From positions 1-64,000 of the forward strand of contig CAMAFR010000009.1 of assembly GCA_945833835.1 (NCBI GenBank): 64,000 bases of DNA, given 5' to 3'. The DNA is from an uncultured Bacteroides sp. Lineage in GTDB: Bacteria > Bacteroidota > Bacteroidia > Bacteroidales > Bacteroidaceae. The notes beneath the pieces are model-generated. The model saw only the letters and a list, made by a program, of their open reading frames with translations. It did no database searches and was not told where the DNA came from. The translations under genes and the position numbers were made by a program. Positions 1 to 7,755 of the stretch are shown in pieces. The first letter of the stretch is position 1; every line of letters starts with the position of its first letter.

Positions 1-253
1 CATCTTTTTTCTCTTCTTCACTTCTTTTTGCCAGGAAATAGAGGGCATTATCCTTCACCTTGAAAAATCCTGCATTGCCGTCATATGTCAATTGCTTGGT
101 TTTACCATCTTCGCGGATAATGCAGTAGTTTCTCTCATACCCTGTTTTATCCTTTTTGGCATTTGTTTTTACGAATATGGTGCCATAGTCAGTGACTTTG
201 ATTCCCGATAGATAGTTGTACTTCAAAAAGTCTTCTAGTTGTATTCTTTCCAT
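1..253 (-). CDS. N-terminal part of a probable S9 (prolyl oligopeptidase) family peptidase, cut by window edge
   Basis: The gene reads leftwards out of the window and only its first 84 codons are present, starting at the ATG at 253 (MERIQLEDFL). The visible part is a run of short beta strands with charged turns, such as GIKVTDYGTIFVKTN and KQLTYDGNAGFF. This resembles the first blades of the beta-propeller that precedes the hydrolase domain of S9 peptidases and acylaminoacyl peptidases. No signal peptide is seen. The catalytic domain lies outside the window, so the family call is an inference from the propeller-like N terminus only. Confidence 0.45.
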   Translation of the reverse strand, partial: MERIQLEDFLKYNYLSGIKVTDYGTIFVKTNAKKDKTGYERNYCIIREDGKTKQLTYDGNAGFFKVKDNALYFLAKRSEEEKKD

Positions 254-380
254 AGGAATATAGTAACACTTAGACTTTAATCAATAAATAAGACAATTAT
301 GGAAAGGAAAAATATACTGTCTTTTTCCTTAAGAGGAAATGTTTACCGACAAGAATGGGATTACTTTTTGATTAGGCAAA

Positions 381-405
381 TAAAAATCCCATCTTTCGAT
401 GGGAT
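381..405 (-). terminator. Rho-independent terminator of tRNA-Thr
   Basis: On the minus strand an 8-bp perfect stem (ATCCCATC / GATGGGAT) with a gaaa tetraloop is followed by TTTTTA. It begins 2 nt after the tRNA 3' end, so it closes a short tRNA transcript. Confidence 0.85.
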
Positions 406-406
406 A

Positions 407-480
407 AGCCGCCTGTCGGATTCGAACCAACGACCCCGAGATTACAAATCACGTGCTCTGGCCAGCTGAGCTAAAGAGGC
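407..480 (-). tRNA. tRNA-Thr (anticodon TGT)
   Basis: The minus strand folds as a cloverleaf. The D arm contains AGCTCAGCTGG, the anticodon loop is TTTGTAA with anticodon TGT, and the T arm is GTTGG-TTCGAAT-CCGAC. The acceptor strands GCCTCTT and AGGCGGC pair with one mismatch and one wobble, followed by discriminator T. CCA is not encoded. The anticodon stem has a central T-T mismatch, which is unusual; the gene otherwise looks intact and has its own terminator. Confidence 0.88.
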
Positions 481-490
481 GGTTTCGCTT

Positions 491-540
491 TAACTTTGCA
501 GCCACATCCCCTTTCGAGTGGCTTAGCGGCTGCAAAGTTA
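491..540 (-). promoter_or_regulatory. Inverted repeat carrying the likely tRNA-Thr -7 box
   Basis: TAACTTTGCAGCC at 491-503 is repeated in perfect inversion at 528-540, a 13-bp arm with a 24-nt loop. Each arm contains TAACTTTG, a match to the Bacteroidota -7 consensus TAnnTTTG. The copy read on the minus strand (540 to 533) lies about 50 nt upstream of the tRNA, with a TTTG about 18 nt before it as a possible -33 element. The inverted copy could make the promoter bidirectional or simply form a hairpin. Confidence 0.5.
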
Positions 541-580
541 GCTATATTTTCTGAATCACAAAATCATTTCGTGATTTTTT

Positions 581-880
581 TTATTTCCCTTGCAATTTTT
601 CTTTGGCCTTCAGCAATTGTTTGGACAGAGCCTCCATACAAACATCCACTGACTCCTCGAACGTATCGCTTATTTTCTCTGCGTAAAACTCGGTATTCAA
701 CGCCAACACGCGTACACCGGCTTCCTTATTATTGGCCGTTTCCGGTTTTACGACCTTCAAAGACACCTCTACTTTCTTTATATTATCGCAAAACTTCTCG
801 AGCTTCTCTGCTTTCTTCTGAATAAAAGCATTCAGTTTTTCCGATGCATCGAAATGAATTGATTGAATTCTTACTTCCAT
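581..880 (-). CDS. hpf: Ribosome hibernation promoting factor (HPF/YfiA family, short form)
   Basis: This 99-residue protein has the beta-alpha-beta-beta-beta-alpha pattern of HPF/YfiA (MEVRIQSIHF, KLNAFIQKKAEKLEKF, KKVEVSLKVV, EAGVRVLALNTEFYAEK, ESVDVCMEALSKQLLKAKEKL). The family binds the decoding region of the 30S subunit and silences ribosomes in stationary phase. The start at 880 is chosen over an upstream in-frame ATG because the family begins at this Met and a strong AAAAGGAGG lies 5 nt before it. It is the third gene after rpsU and xerC, with a 16-nt gap to xerC, and has the length of a short HPF with no C-terminal dimerisation domain. Confidence 0.92.
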   Translation of the reverse strand: MEVRIQSIHFDASEKLNAFIQKKAEKLEKFCDNIKKVEVSLKVVKPETANNKEAGVRVLALNTEFYAEKISDTFEESVDVCMEALSKQLLKAKEKLQGK

Positions 881-896
881 AAAAACCTCCTTTTCT

Positions 897-1775
897 TTAC
901 GCTCTGGGATGAGCTTGTTCATAAACTTTTTTTAGTTCCTCAAAAGTCGTATGCGTATAGACCTGCGTTGCAGCAAGACTGGCATGCCCCAACAGCTCCT
1001 TCACCGCATCCAGCTCTGCACCGTTGTTCAGCATTGCCGTCGCAAATGAATGTCGCAGCACATGGGGGCTTCTTTTCTTCAGCGTCACGACCTTTGAAAG
1101 ATTCGTCTTCACTATCCGATAAACGGTTCCTCGACTTACGGCCTGCCCCTCCTTTCCAAGGAACAGCGCCCTGCTGTCACCGCCGACCGTCTCCCGCGCC
1201 TCCAGATACAGCCTCAAATCCTGCTCCAGTTCTTCACCGAACGGGACTATCCGCTGTTTGTTCCTTTTCCCGGTCACCTTTATCGTCTTCGCCGACAGAT
1301 CCACATCCGCCGTTTCCAAGCCTATCAGCTCGGACAGACGTATGCCCGTCGCATAAAACAGCTCCAGAATCATCCGGTCTCGCACCCCCTCATACGAAGA
1401 GGCGAAATCCGTTTCATCCAGCAGCCGGTTCATATCCTCCTCACGGACAAAGACAGGCAACGGTTTCTTTTTCTTCGGTCCGTTCACCCTGGCGCACGGA
1501 TCCGCCTTCACCTTGCCTTCCCGTAGAAGATACCGATAAAAGGTGCGAAGTGAGCTCAGCTTGCGGTTGACGCTTGTCGCCGTGTATCGCTGTTCCATCA
1601 AAGACAGCATCCATCCACGAACCACATCAGCATCCGCCGCACAGAAGTCCAAGCCTTCATCTATACCGGCGAAGTACTCCTCGAATTCCGAAATATCTTT
1701 CCCATACGCCGCTACGGTGTGAGGGGAATAGTTCCGTTCAAAACGAAGATACTTCAAAAAAGAATCTTTCAGCAT
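897..1775 (-). CDS. xerC: Tyrosine recombinase XerC
   Basis: This is a 292-residue tyrosine recombinase. The SAM-like N-terminal core-binding domain spans about residues 1-90 and the catalytic domain about 105-292. The full catalytic set is visible: R146 (TGIRLSEL), K170 (VTGKRNK), H238-x-x-R241 (HVLRHSFAT), H264 (LGHASL) and nucleophile Y273 (QVYTHT). Full length, a single copy and its position between rpsU and hpf point to the housekeeping XerC that resolves chromosome dimers, not a mobile-element integrase. The start at 1775 (MLKDSFLKYL) fits the family; an ATG three codons upstream is possible. Confidence 0.9.
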   Translation of the reverse strand: MLKDSFLKYLRFERNYSPHTVAAYGKDISEFEEYFAGIDEGLDFCAADADVVRGWMLSLMEQRYTATSVNRKLSSLRTFYRYLLREGKVKADPCARVNGPKKKKPLPVFVREEDMNRLLDETDFASSYEGVRDRMILELFYATGIRLSELIGLETADVDLSAKTIKVTGKRNKQRIVPFGEELEQDLRLYLEARETVGGDSRALFLGKEGQAVSRGTVYRIVKTNLSKVVTLKKRSPHVLRHSFATAMLNNGAELDAVKELLGHASLAATQVYTHTTFEELKKVYEQAHPRA

Positions 1776-1849
1776 AAGAAACATCGCTTTGTTATCAGCA
1801 ACGAATTTATGAAAAAGAATTCAATTATTCAAGAAATCCTGCAGAATTA

Positions 1850-2041
1850 TTATTCTTCAGTCAGTTGCAGTTTCTGAACGTAGATAGCACGTTCCATCTT
1901 AAGACGCTTCAATACAGACGGTTTGTCAAACTGCTGTCTACGTCTCAATTCTTTCACAACACCTGTTTTTTCAAATTTTCTTTTGAACTTCTTCAGCGCT
2001 TTTTCAATGTTTTCGCCTTCTTTTACTGGTACTACAATCAT
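1850..2041 (-). CDS. rpsU: 30S ribosomal protein S21
   Basis: The 63-residue product (MIVVPVKEGE...LKKFKRKFEKTG...RRRQQFDKPS) is a typical basic S21. S21 acts on the small subunit near the anti-Shine-Dalgarno region. It is the first gene of the rpsU-xerC-hpf cluster, has a near-consensus promoter 60-90 nt upstream, and is separated from xerC by 74 nt. Confidence 0.95.
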   Translation of the reverse strand: MIVVPVKEGENIEKALKKFKRKFEKTGVVKELRRRQQFDKPSVLKRLKMERAIYVQKLQLTEE

Positions 2042-2099
2042 TTGTTTTATTCAATTAAAGTATGTTGTTATTAAATTATTCGCGTGTGGAATAGCGGCG

Positions 2100-2131
2100 C
2101 AAAAGTACACATACTTTCTTTATTTACAAAA
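2100..2131 (-). promoter_or_regulatory. Bacteroidota-type promoter of rpsU
   Basis: Read on the minus strand, a -33 TTTTG at 2131-2127, a 19-nt spacer and a -7 TACTTTTG at 2107-2100 match the Bacteroides sigma-ABfr consensus (TTTG, N19, TAnnTTTG). The rpsU ATG follows about 60 nt downstream. Confidence 0.75.
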
Positions 2132-2170
2132 CTTTCCGGTACATTTTTATTTCGTATGGCACAGAAATCG

Positions 2171-2178
2171 TACCTTTG
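2171..2178 (+). promoter_or_regulatory. -7 box of the aminopeptidase operon
   Basis: TACCTTTG matches TAnnTTTG and lies 60 nt upstream of the ATG at 2238. No clear -33 TTTG is seen at the expected distance. Confidence 0.45.
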
Positions 2179-2237
2179 CCGTCAAAACAGCACCCGTCCG
2201 GACACCTGTCCGCCGGGTGCCCTAATCCTTGGATACA

Positions 2238-4025
2238 ATGAAGCAAAACAGCATTATCACGGGGCGTATCACCCTGTTGCGCAACTGGATGAAGGCAAAA
2301 GGGCTTGCAGCCTTTATCATCCCCTCCACCGACCCTCATGCAGGAGAATATACCCCCGAGCACTGGAGCTGCCGACAGTGGATATCCGGATTCACCGGGT
2401 CAGCCGGGACTGTAGTCGTCACGACAGACCAAGCGGGACTGTGGACGGATTCACGGTATTTCCTGCAGGCAGCCGAACAGTTGGAAGGAACAGGTATCTG
2501 CCTGTTCAAAGATCGCCTGCCCGGCACGCCCAGCATACCCGACTGGTTGGGCACTTGTCTACCCTCAGCCTCAACGGTAGGCATTGACGGATGGGTCAAT
2601 GCCATTGGCGAAGCAGAAAGCCTGCGCCAGGCACTATCTGGATATGGAATCCGCCTGACTGCCGCCGGCGATCCCTTTGCCACCTTGTGGACAGACCGTC
2701 CGCCCATTCCTGAAAATCCGGTCTTCAGCATGACTCCAGAATATGCTGGCGAAAGCTGTCCGGACAAACTGCAAAGGATTCGTACCTATTTAACGACCCG
2801 GCAGACCGATGGAGTGCTGCTCTCGGCACTCGACGAGATTGCATGGACCCTTAATCTTAGAGGAAGTGACATTCATTGCAACCCATTATTCGTCAGCTAT
2901 CTGCTCATCTGCACCGACTGTGCTACCTTATATATAAATAAGGTAAAACTTCCGGCCGGGACAGAAGATGCATTGCACCGTCAAGGGATTGCGGTCAAAG
3001 AATATACAGACATAGTCCCCGACCTGCAGCACTACGAGGCCCCAAGCCTGCTGCTACCCCCCTCCAGCAACTTGGCCCTCTACGAAGCGGTCCAATCCTC
3101 CGGCACACGTATTGACCGGGATACCTCTCCAGTGCTGTTAATGAAAGCCATCAAGAATCCGACAGAAATAGCCGGATTCCACACCGCCATGCGAAAAGAC
3201 GGAGTGGCCCTGGTACGTTTTCTGAAATGGATAAAAGAAGCGGTCAAGAGCGGGAAGGAAACCGAGCTGACCATCGACCGAAAACTGTATGAGTTGCGCT
3301 CTGCCCAAGTGGGTTTCAAAGGCATCAGTTTCGACACCATCGCCGGCTACCAGGCACACGGAGCCATCGTCCACTACGAAGCGACTGCGGCAACAGCTTC
3401 CCGCCTGCAGCCGGAGGGACTGCTGCTTCTAGACAGTGGCGCACAATACCTGGACGGAACGACCGACATCACCCGCACTATCGTACTGGGACCTGTCAGC
3501 GACGAGCAGAAGACTGACTACACATTAGTGCTGAAAGGCATGATTGCCCTCTCACGGGCCGTATTTCCCCACGGGACGTGTGGCACACAACTGGATGTGC
3601 TCGCCCGGCAGTTCCTGTGGGGCGAAGGGCTGCATTACGGACATGGCACCGGACATGGCGTAGGCCACTTCCTGTGCGTCCACGAAGGCCCTCACCAGCT
3701 GCGCACCAACTACATGCCTGCCCTGTTACTGCCGGGAATGACCCTGACCAACGAACCTGGCATCTACAAGGAAGGCCGTTACGGCATCCGCATTGAAAAC
3801 ACCATGCTGATTGTCCCCGACCGCACCACGGAATTTGGCGACTTCTACCGTTTTGAACCGCTCACACTCTGTCCGATAGACCTGGCCGCCATTGTTCCCG
3901 AACGGCTGACCACTGACGAGAAAGACTGGCTGAACCGGTATCACCAACAGGTGTACGAAACCTTATGTCCGCTGCTGGACACAGAAGAACGTGAATGGCT
4001 GAAACAAGAAACCCGAAAAATCTGA
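2238..4025 (+). CDS. Xaa-Pro aminopeptidase (aminopeptidase P, M24 family)
   Basis: This 595-residue enzyme removes N-terminal residues that precede proline. Two creatinase-like N-terminal domains (about 1-320) are followed by a pita-bread metallopeptidase domain. All five dinuclear-metal ligands are visible: D399 (LLDSGAQ), D410 (GTTDITRT), H473 (GTGHGVGH), E506 (TNEPGIY) and E520 (IRIENT). The long form with a C-terminal tail (about 535-595) resembles the three-domain type of Bacteroidota and eukaryotes. No signal peptide is present, so it is cytoplasmic. The ATG at 2238 is preferred to a TTG three codons upstream. A 7-nt gap to the next gene suggests co-transcription. Confidence 0.92.
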   Translation: MKQNSIITGRITLLRNWMKAKGLAAFIIPSTDPHAGEYTPEHWSCRQWISGFTGSAGTVVVTTDQAGLWTDSRYFLQAAEQLEGTGICLFKDRLPGTPSIPDWLGTCLPSASTVGIDGWVNAIGEAESLRQALSGYGIRLTAAGDPFATLWTDRPPIPENPVFSMTPEYAGESCPDKLQRIRTYLTTRQTDGVLLSALDEIAWTLNLRGSDIHCNPLFVSYLLICTDCATLYINKVKLPAGTEDALHRQGIAVKEYTDIVPDLQHYEAPSLLLPPSSNLALYEAVQSSGTRIDRDTSPVLLMKAIKNPTEIAGFHTAMRKDGVALVRFLKWIKEAVKSGKETELTIDRKLYELRSAQVGFKGISFDTIAGYQAHGAIVHYEATAATASRLQPEGLLLLDSGAQYLDGTTDITRTIVLGPVSDEQKTDYTLVLKGMIALSRAVFPHGTCGTQLDVLARQFLWGEGLHYGHGTGHGVGHFLCVHEGPHQLRTNYMPALLLPGMTLTNEPGIYKEGRYGIRIENTMLIVPDRTTEFGDFYRFEPLTLCPIDLAAIVPERLTTDEKDWLNRYHQQVYETLCPLLDTEEREWLKQETRKI

Positions 4026-4032
4026 ACACAAT

Positions 4033-4581
4033 ATGGCACTCATCAAATCTGTCAGGGGATTCACTCCCCGTTTCGGCGAGAACTGCTACCTTGCCGAGAA
4101 CGCCACCATTATAGGCGATGTCGTGATGGGACACGACTGTAGCATCTGGTTCAACACCGTCCTGCGGGGCGATGTCAATTCCATCCGGATAGGCGACCGC
4201 GTCAACATTCAGGACGGATCCGTCCTGCATACCTTATACGAGAAATCAACGGTCACCATCGGCAACGATGTCTCCGTTGGACACAACGTCACGCTCCACG
4301 GCGCCACCGTGCACGATAATGCCCTTATTGGCATGGGAGCCACCTTGCTCGACCATGCCGTAGTGGGCGAAGGCGCCATTGTGGCAGCCGGTGCACTGGT
4401 GCTGGCCCATACCATCATCGAACCCCACACCCTGTGGGGTGGTGTTCCAGCCAAGTTCATCAAGCGCGTTGACCCTGCACAAAGCAGGGAGCTGAACCAG
4501 AAGATTGCCAACGGTTATCTGATGTATGCTTCCTGGTTCAAGTCCGACGAAGCTGCATCCGAAACGCAACAAGAAGGATGA
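4033..4581 (+). CDS. Gamma-carbonic-anhydrase-like hexapeptide-repeat protein (YrdA/PaaY type)
   Basis: This 182-residue protein is built of left-handed beta-helix hexapeptide repeats (for example TIIGDVVMGHDCSIW and DNALIGMGATLLDHAVVGEGAIVAAG), followed by a C-terminal helix. Three histidines at the gamma-class zinc positions are present: H66 (DGSVLH), H84 and H89 (VGHNVTLHG). It is probably a trimeric zinc protein. Many YrdA-like members have no proven carbonic anhydrase activity, so the reaction is uncertain. It lies 7 nt downstream of the aminopeptidase, likely in one transcript. Confidence 0.88.
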   Translation: MALIKSVRGFTPRFGENCYLAENATIIGDVVMGHDCSIWFNTVLRGDVNSIRIGDRVNIQDGSVLHTLYEKSTVTIGNDVSVGHNVTLHGATVHDNALIGMGATLLDHAVVGEGAIVAAGALVLAHTIIEPHTLWGGVPAKFIKRVDPAQSRELNQKIANGYLMYASWFKSDEAASETQQEG

Positions 4582-4682
4582 ATGACTTCCGGCAACATAT
4601 AGCAATGCTTCAGTAATAATGTTAAAATAAGCAAAATTCTAACACTTTTATGGATTTTCACTTATATAAATAATTTTTTCTT

Positions 4683-5090
4683 TATCTTTGTAAGAGATTC
4701 TTATATACATATTTCTTATAGGACAACCCATCACAAATGCGATAGGTTGTCACATTGAAATACATGATGGGAATCTCCATATAATAAAAAAGGCGTTTAC
4801 TTGGACGCTTCTTTCTACACTCCAAACTTCGAACACTTGGCAACTCAGTAGAAAGACAGCAACAGTAGATGTCCTCGGGATGTGTCTAACAACGCATCCC
4901 TTATGGCATTTATAACCGCTCTCTTGCACTCTCATAAATTGCGAGAGGGGAAGGGTGTTATGTCGATAAGGGAGAGGTAATATACATATCAGCGTGGGCT
5001 TCGGAGTTGCATATTCTTACTGAGTTGGGCGAGTTTGAAGGCCTGGAGTGTGAGATAAGCAACTTGTACGGATCTCACGCTTTTTTTGTT
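4683..5090 (+). promoter_or_regulatory. Long structured 5' leader with alternative helices and a terminator
   Basis: The 567-nt space before the lipoprotein gene holds a -7-like TATCTTTG (4683-4690) and then dense complementarity. Helices seen are: GACAACC 4722-4728 with GGTTGTC 4745-4751; CTTTCTAC 4811-4818 with GTAGAAAG 4848-4855; CAACTCAGTA 4841-4850 with TACTGAGTTG 5018-5027; GGGATG 4877-4882 with CATCCC 4895-4900; and GTGAGAT 5050-5056 with ATCTCAC 5072-5078, followed by gc and seven T, a terminator. The second and third helices share bases 4848-4850 and cannot coexist. This suggests a riboswitch-like or attenuating leader, or a terminated small RNA of about 390 nt. I do not recognise the family. 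Confidence 0.5.
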
Positions 5091-5148
5091 CAAATAGTTC
5101 CCTTTTTCTAACCCTTTGCGGAGATCCCAAAACTTTTTTGTTTGTATT

Positions 5149-7050
5149 ATGAAGACGAAACATGTCATTGCGTATGCGCTTATGCTGCTCATGGTCTCAG
5201 TAACCGCCTGTAAATATGACGACGGTGAATTGTGGGACAAAGTGAACTCTCTGGATCAACGATTAAACAATGTGGAAACACAATTAAACAAACTGAACAC
5301 GGATCTTTCATCCATCAGCTCTCTCGTAAGTGTCTTGGAAGGAAATATCTTAGTTTCCAGTGTAACTGAAAAAGACACAAAAGACGGATATGTCATTACT
5401 TTTAGCGATGGAAAAACAGCCACCATTTCCAATGGACAGAATGGAGCTAACGGACAAGACGCTCCGGTCATGGGAATTGAAAAAGACACCGATGGAAAAT
5501 ATTATTGGACACAGACAGTCAATGGTACTAAAACGTGGCTGACCGATGACAGCGGCAACAAACTACGAGTTGCCGGTGAAGATGCCATTACCCCACGACT
5601 GAAAGTAAGCACCACAGGCAACTGGATGGTCAGCTATGACAATGGACAAACTTATGAGGATGTAAAAGATGCCAATGGCAATGCCGTTCAAGCAGTTGGG
5701 CAAAATGGACAAAATGGGCAAAACGGTGATTCATTTTTCAGTTCGGTCACTCAGTCGGGGAATAAACTCATTCTGACCCTGACCGATGGTACTGTACTGG
5801 AAGTGCCGGCACAAGCTCCAGCACCAGCTTTCCTTGCACTTAGCCAAAACTTGGGTGACCAAATAGACTATGCCATTTTGGGACAAGACGGAACCAGCTA
5901 TTTATATGAAGCGCAAGATGCAAATCCGACTATTCCCGCACGTGTTTCCATCAATCAGCCCGTCGCAAACCCGAGCACCCAATCCTACGTATTGCGTGAT
6001 GTTGTTACCCCTACCCAGAAACAGACAGTCATCAATTTCAACGATGAAGGTCTTCCCATCAACATCATTTCAGATGATTATACCATCGTATTAGGCGACC
6101 ATAACAACAATACTTTTAAAGCAGTAGTGATTTCAAACGGGGAAAGCGTCATTCTGGAAGATTTAACAATTAACGGTATTACTTGGGACGAATACAAAGC
6201 ACAACTGACAGCCCAGACCGCCGCCAGTGGCACTACCTTTATACAATACACTAACTTAATTGTCACCACTGTTGTGAGCACATTGACCACTGCCAGTGCC
6301 ACCATCACGACACAGACTATCCAGGCAGTACTGACAACAGGTATAGCAATCATCGACAGTGAATCAGCGTTTGCCACATTGGCAGAGGATGCAGAATGGA
6401 TGGAGGAGAACCAAGATGAGGCAACTGTCGCCAACATGCTCCAGAATTACATTGACATTCCGGAAGATGTCACCGGTGCAAATGGTATCATTGCTTACTT
6501 CGAACAGACCGTCATCGTACAGATCATCACCACTGTAGAAACAATTGTAGAAGATAATCAAGATGACATCAATCTGGGAGAAGGCAGCTTGATTTCGGGC
6601 AATGGTGAAATAAAAATCACATTGACCTGGGACAATTACTCAGACATTGACCTGCACTGCATCGATCCCACCGGTGCGCATATTTATTATGCAAACCAAC
6701 GACCTTCTGGATCCAACGGCTTCCTCGACATTGACAATACAATCGGATTCGGGACCACCCACGATTTGAGCTCAGAAATGCTGAATAAACCCGAAAACAT
6801 CTATTTTTCGGAAGCACCTGCAGGGACTTATAAAATTTATCTACATTATTACAGTTCCAGATATAGTATTACATCAGTCAATTATAAAGTCGTCATTTTC
6901 AAAAATAGTATCGGTAAAACTTATGAAGGCATCATTTCAGGCGTAGATACGGTAGAGGACATCGAGACTTTCGAGTACGGTAATGCAAGTGCCAGAAGTG
7001 TCACTCCCGCATACACCATTGATTGGAACAATCTACCCTCTAAGCATTGA
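5149..7050 (+). CDS. Large surface lipoprotein with DUF4988-like stalk and C-terminal DUF2135/YfaP-like domain
   Basis: The start at 5149 gives a lipoprotein signal peptide ending in VTAC, with lipid-attachment Cys21. Acidic residues follow, as is common in exported Bacteroidetes lipoproteins. Residues 25-65 form a short coiled coil (LDQRLNNVETQLNKLNTDL), then comes the DUF4988 pattern of repeated NGQNGANGQD-type turns and strand pairs. Residues about 350-480 are rich in Thr, Val and Ile with few charges. The C-terminal part (about 488-630) contains ITLTWDNYSDIDLHCIDP and APAGTYKIYLHYY, typical of DUF2135/YfaP-like beta-sandwich domains. The substrate is unknown. It sits alone behind the structured leader and has its own terminator. 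Confidence 0.7.
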   Translation: MKTKHVIAYALMLLMVSVTACKYDDGELWDKVNSLDQRLNNVETQLNKLNTDLSSISSLVSVLEGNILVSSVTEKDTKDGYVITFSDGKTATISNGQNGANGQDAPVMGIEKDTDGKYYWTQTVNGTKTWLTDDSGNKLRVAGEDAITPRLKVSTTGNWMVSYDNGQTYEDVKDANGNAVQAVGQNGQNGQNGDSFFSSVTQSGNKLILTLTDGTVLEVPAQAPAPAFLALSQNLGDQIDYAILGQDGTSYLYEAQDANPTIPARVSINQPVANPSTQSYVLRDVVTPTQKQTVINFNDEGLPINIISDDYTIVLGDHNNNTFKAVVISNGESVILEDLTINGITWDEYKAQLTAQTAASGTTFIQYTNLIVTTVVSTLTTASATITTQTIQAVLTTGIAIIDSESAFATLAEDAEWMEENQDEATVANMLQNYIDIPEDVTGANGIIAYFEQTVIVQIITTVETIVEDNQDDINLGEGSLISGNGEIKITLTWDNYSDIDLHCIDPTGAHIYYANQRPSGSNGFLDIDNTIGFGTTHDLSSEMLNKPENIYFSEAPAGTYKIYLHYYSSRYSITSVNYKVVIFKNSIGKTYEGIISGVDTVEDIETFEYGNASARSVTPAYTIDWNNLPSKH

Positions 7051-7120
7051 TGATCAGATTACAGGTCTAACTCACCCCTATAACTAAATGGAGTAGGGCA
7101 ACTTTACCTACTTGATGAGG

Positions 7121-7165
7121 TCAGCCAACTGATTCGTTTCAATATGAATTAGTTGGCTGATTTTA
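7121..7165 (+). terminator. Rho-independent terminator of the lipoprotein gene
   Basis: TCAGCCAACTGATTC (7121-7135) pairs with GAATTAGTTGGCTGA (7146-7160) with one mismatch across a 10-nt loop, and is followed by TTTTA. It lies 70 nt after the stop codon. Confidence 0.85.
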
Positions 7166-7755
7166 TAAGCAAGCACTATTTTGCAATCGTCCGCAATCTC
7201 CGTTACCGAGCCCTCCCACAAGCATCTTCTTTTTGTGGCGATACATCCTCCTTCAATATCCTATAATCAACTGGGAGGAAGGTGCTACGAACATATTTAG
7301 CCGATCCTTGCAAACTCCCCACAAGTACATAATAGGTACGTACAACGTAAGGTGCCTTGTCAGCTGACCTCCGGGAACGAGGTAAAATATCCGGGTACTG
7401 GCTATCGCAATGTTTTTTTAGAGAAAAGCCCTATCTTTACGATCAATGCCAACACAAGTAACGTGTTATGCCGCAACCAATGATTGGAAGATGTTTCGAA
7501 AAAGAATTGTTGATGGATTGTGTCGACCAGAGTTTGTAGCCTTTACTATATAATCGTGTGACGCGCAAATATATCTTGCATCGTTCACCTTGGGTGAAAC
7601 AGCAGCATTCTTAAAAAGCAAGGGGTGGAATGGAACCAACATTGGCAGGTGGGGTAATATTTTGTAGGATATGAATAGTAGGGAAAAGGTCAAGCAAAGA
7701 AATTGTTTTGATCACTTTTAGCCGTTTTTCTACCTACAAAGTTGGCTGATTCAGA
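7166..7755. other. 590-bp region without an intact gene; looks like decayed coding sequence
   Basis: No credible full gene is present. On the minus strand about 7203-7424 is an open stretch of over 70 codons without a start, containing PYVVRTYYVLVGSLQGSAKY, which looks protein-like but unassigned. On the plus strand from 7480 there is a broken ATPase-like start, listed separately. AGTTGGCTGA recurs at 7740-7749, inverted relative to TCAGCCAACT at 7121-7130, so the segment is bounded by 10-bp inverted copies. This may mean a lost element or be chance. Confidence 0.4.
7480..7620 (+). pseudogene. Remnant of the N terminus of an archaeal-type AAA ATPase (ATPase_2-like)
   Basis: The frame beginning at ATG 7480 reads MIGRCFEKELLMDCVDQSL and then stops. 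In the next frame RPEFVAF follows directly, and in a third frame YNRVTRKYIL. Put together this resembles the conserved Bacteroidota start 'IGR..E...L......PEFVAVYGRRRVGKTYL', with at least two frameshifts and a destroyed Walker A. Nothing recognisable of the rest of the gene remains. The assignment rests on this short pattern only. Confidence 0.35.

Noticed and set aside
303..333. Inverted repeat AAGGAAAAA/TTTTTCCTT as a second tRNA terminator
   Set aside because: The stem is A-T rich and weak, and a far better terminator lies directly after the tRNA at 381-405.
897..1775. Tyrosine recombinase as a sign of a mobile element
   Set aside because: It is in the conserved rpsU-xerC-hpf context, has XerC length and no attachment repeats nearby.
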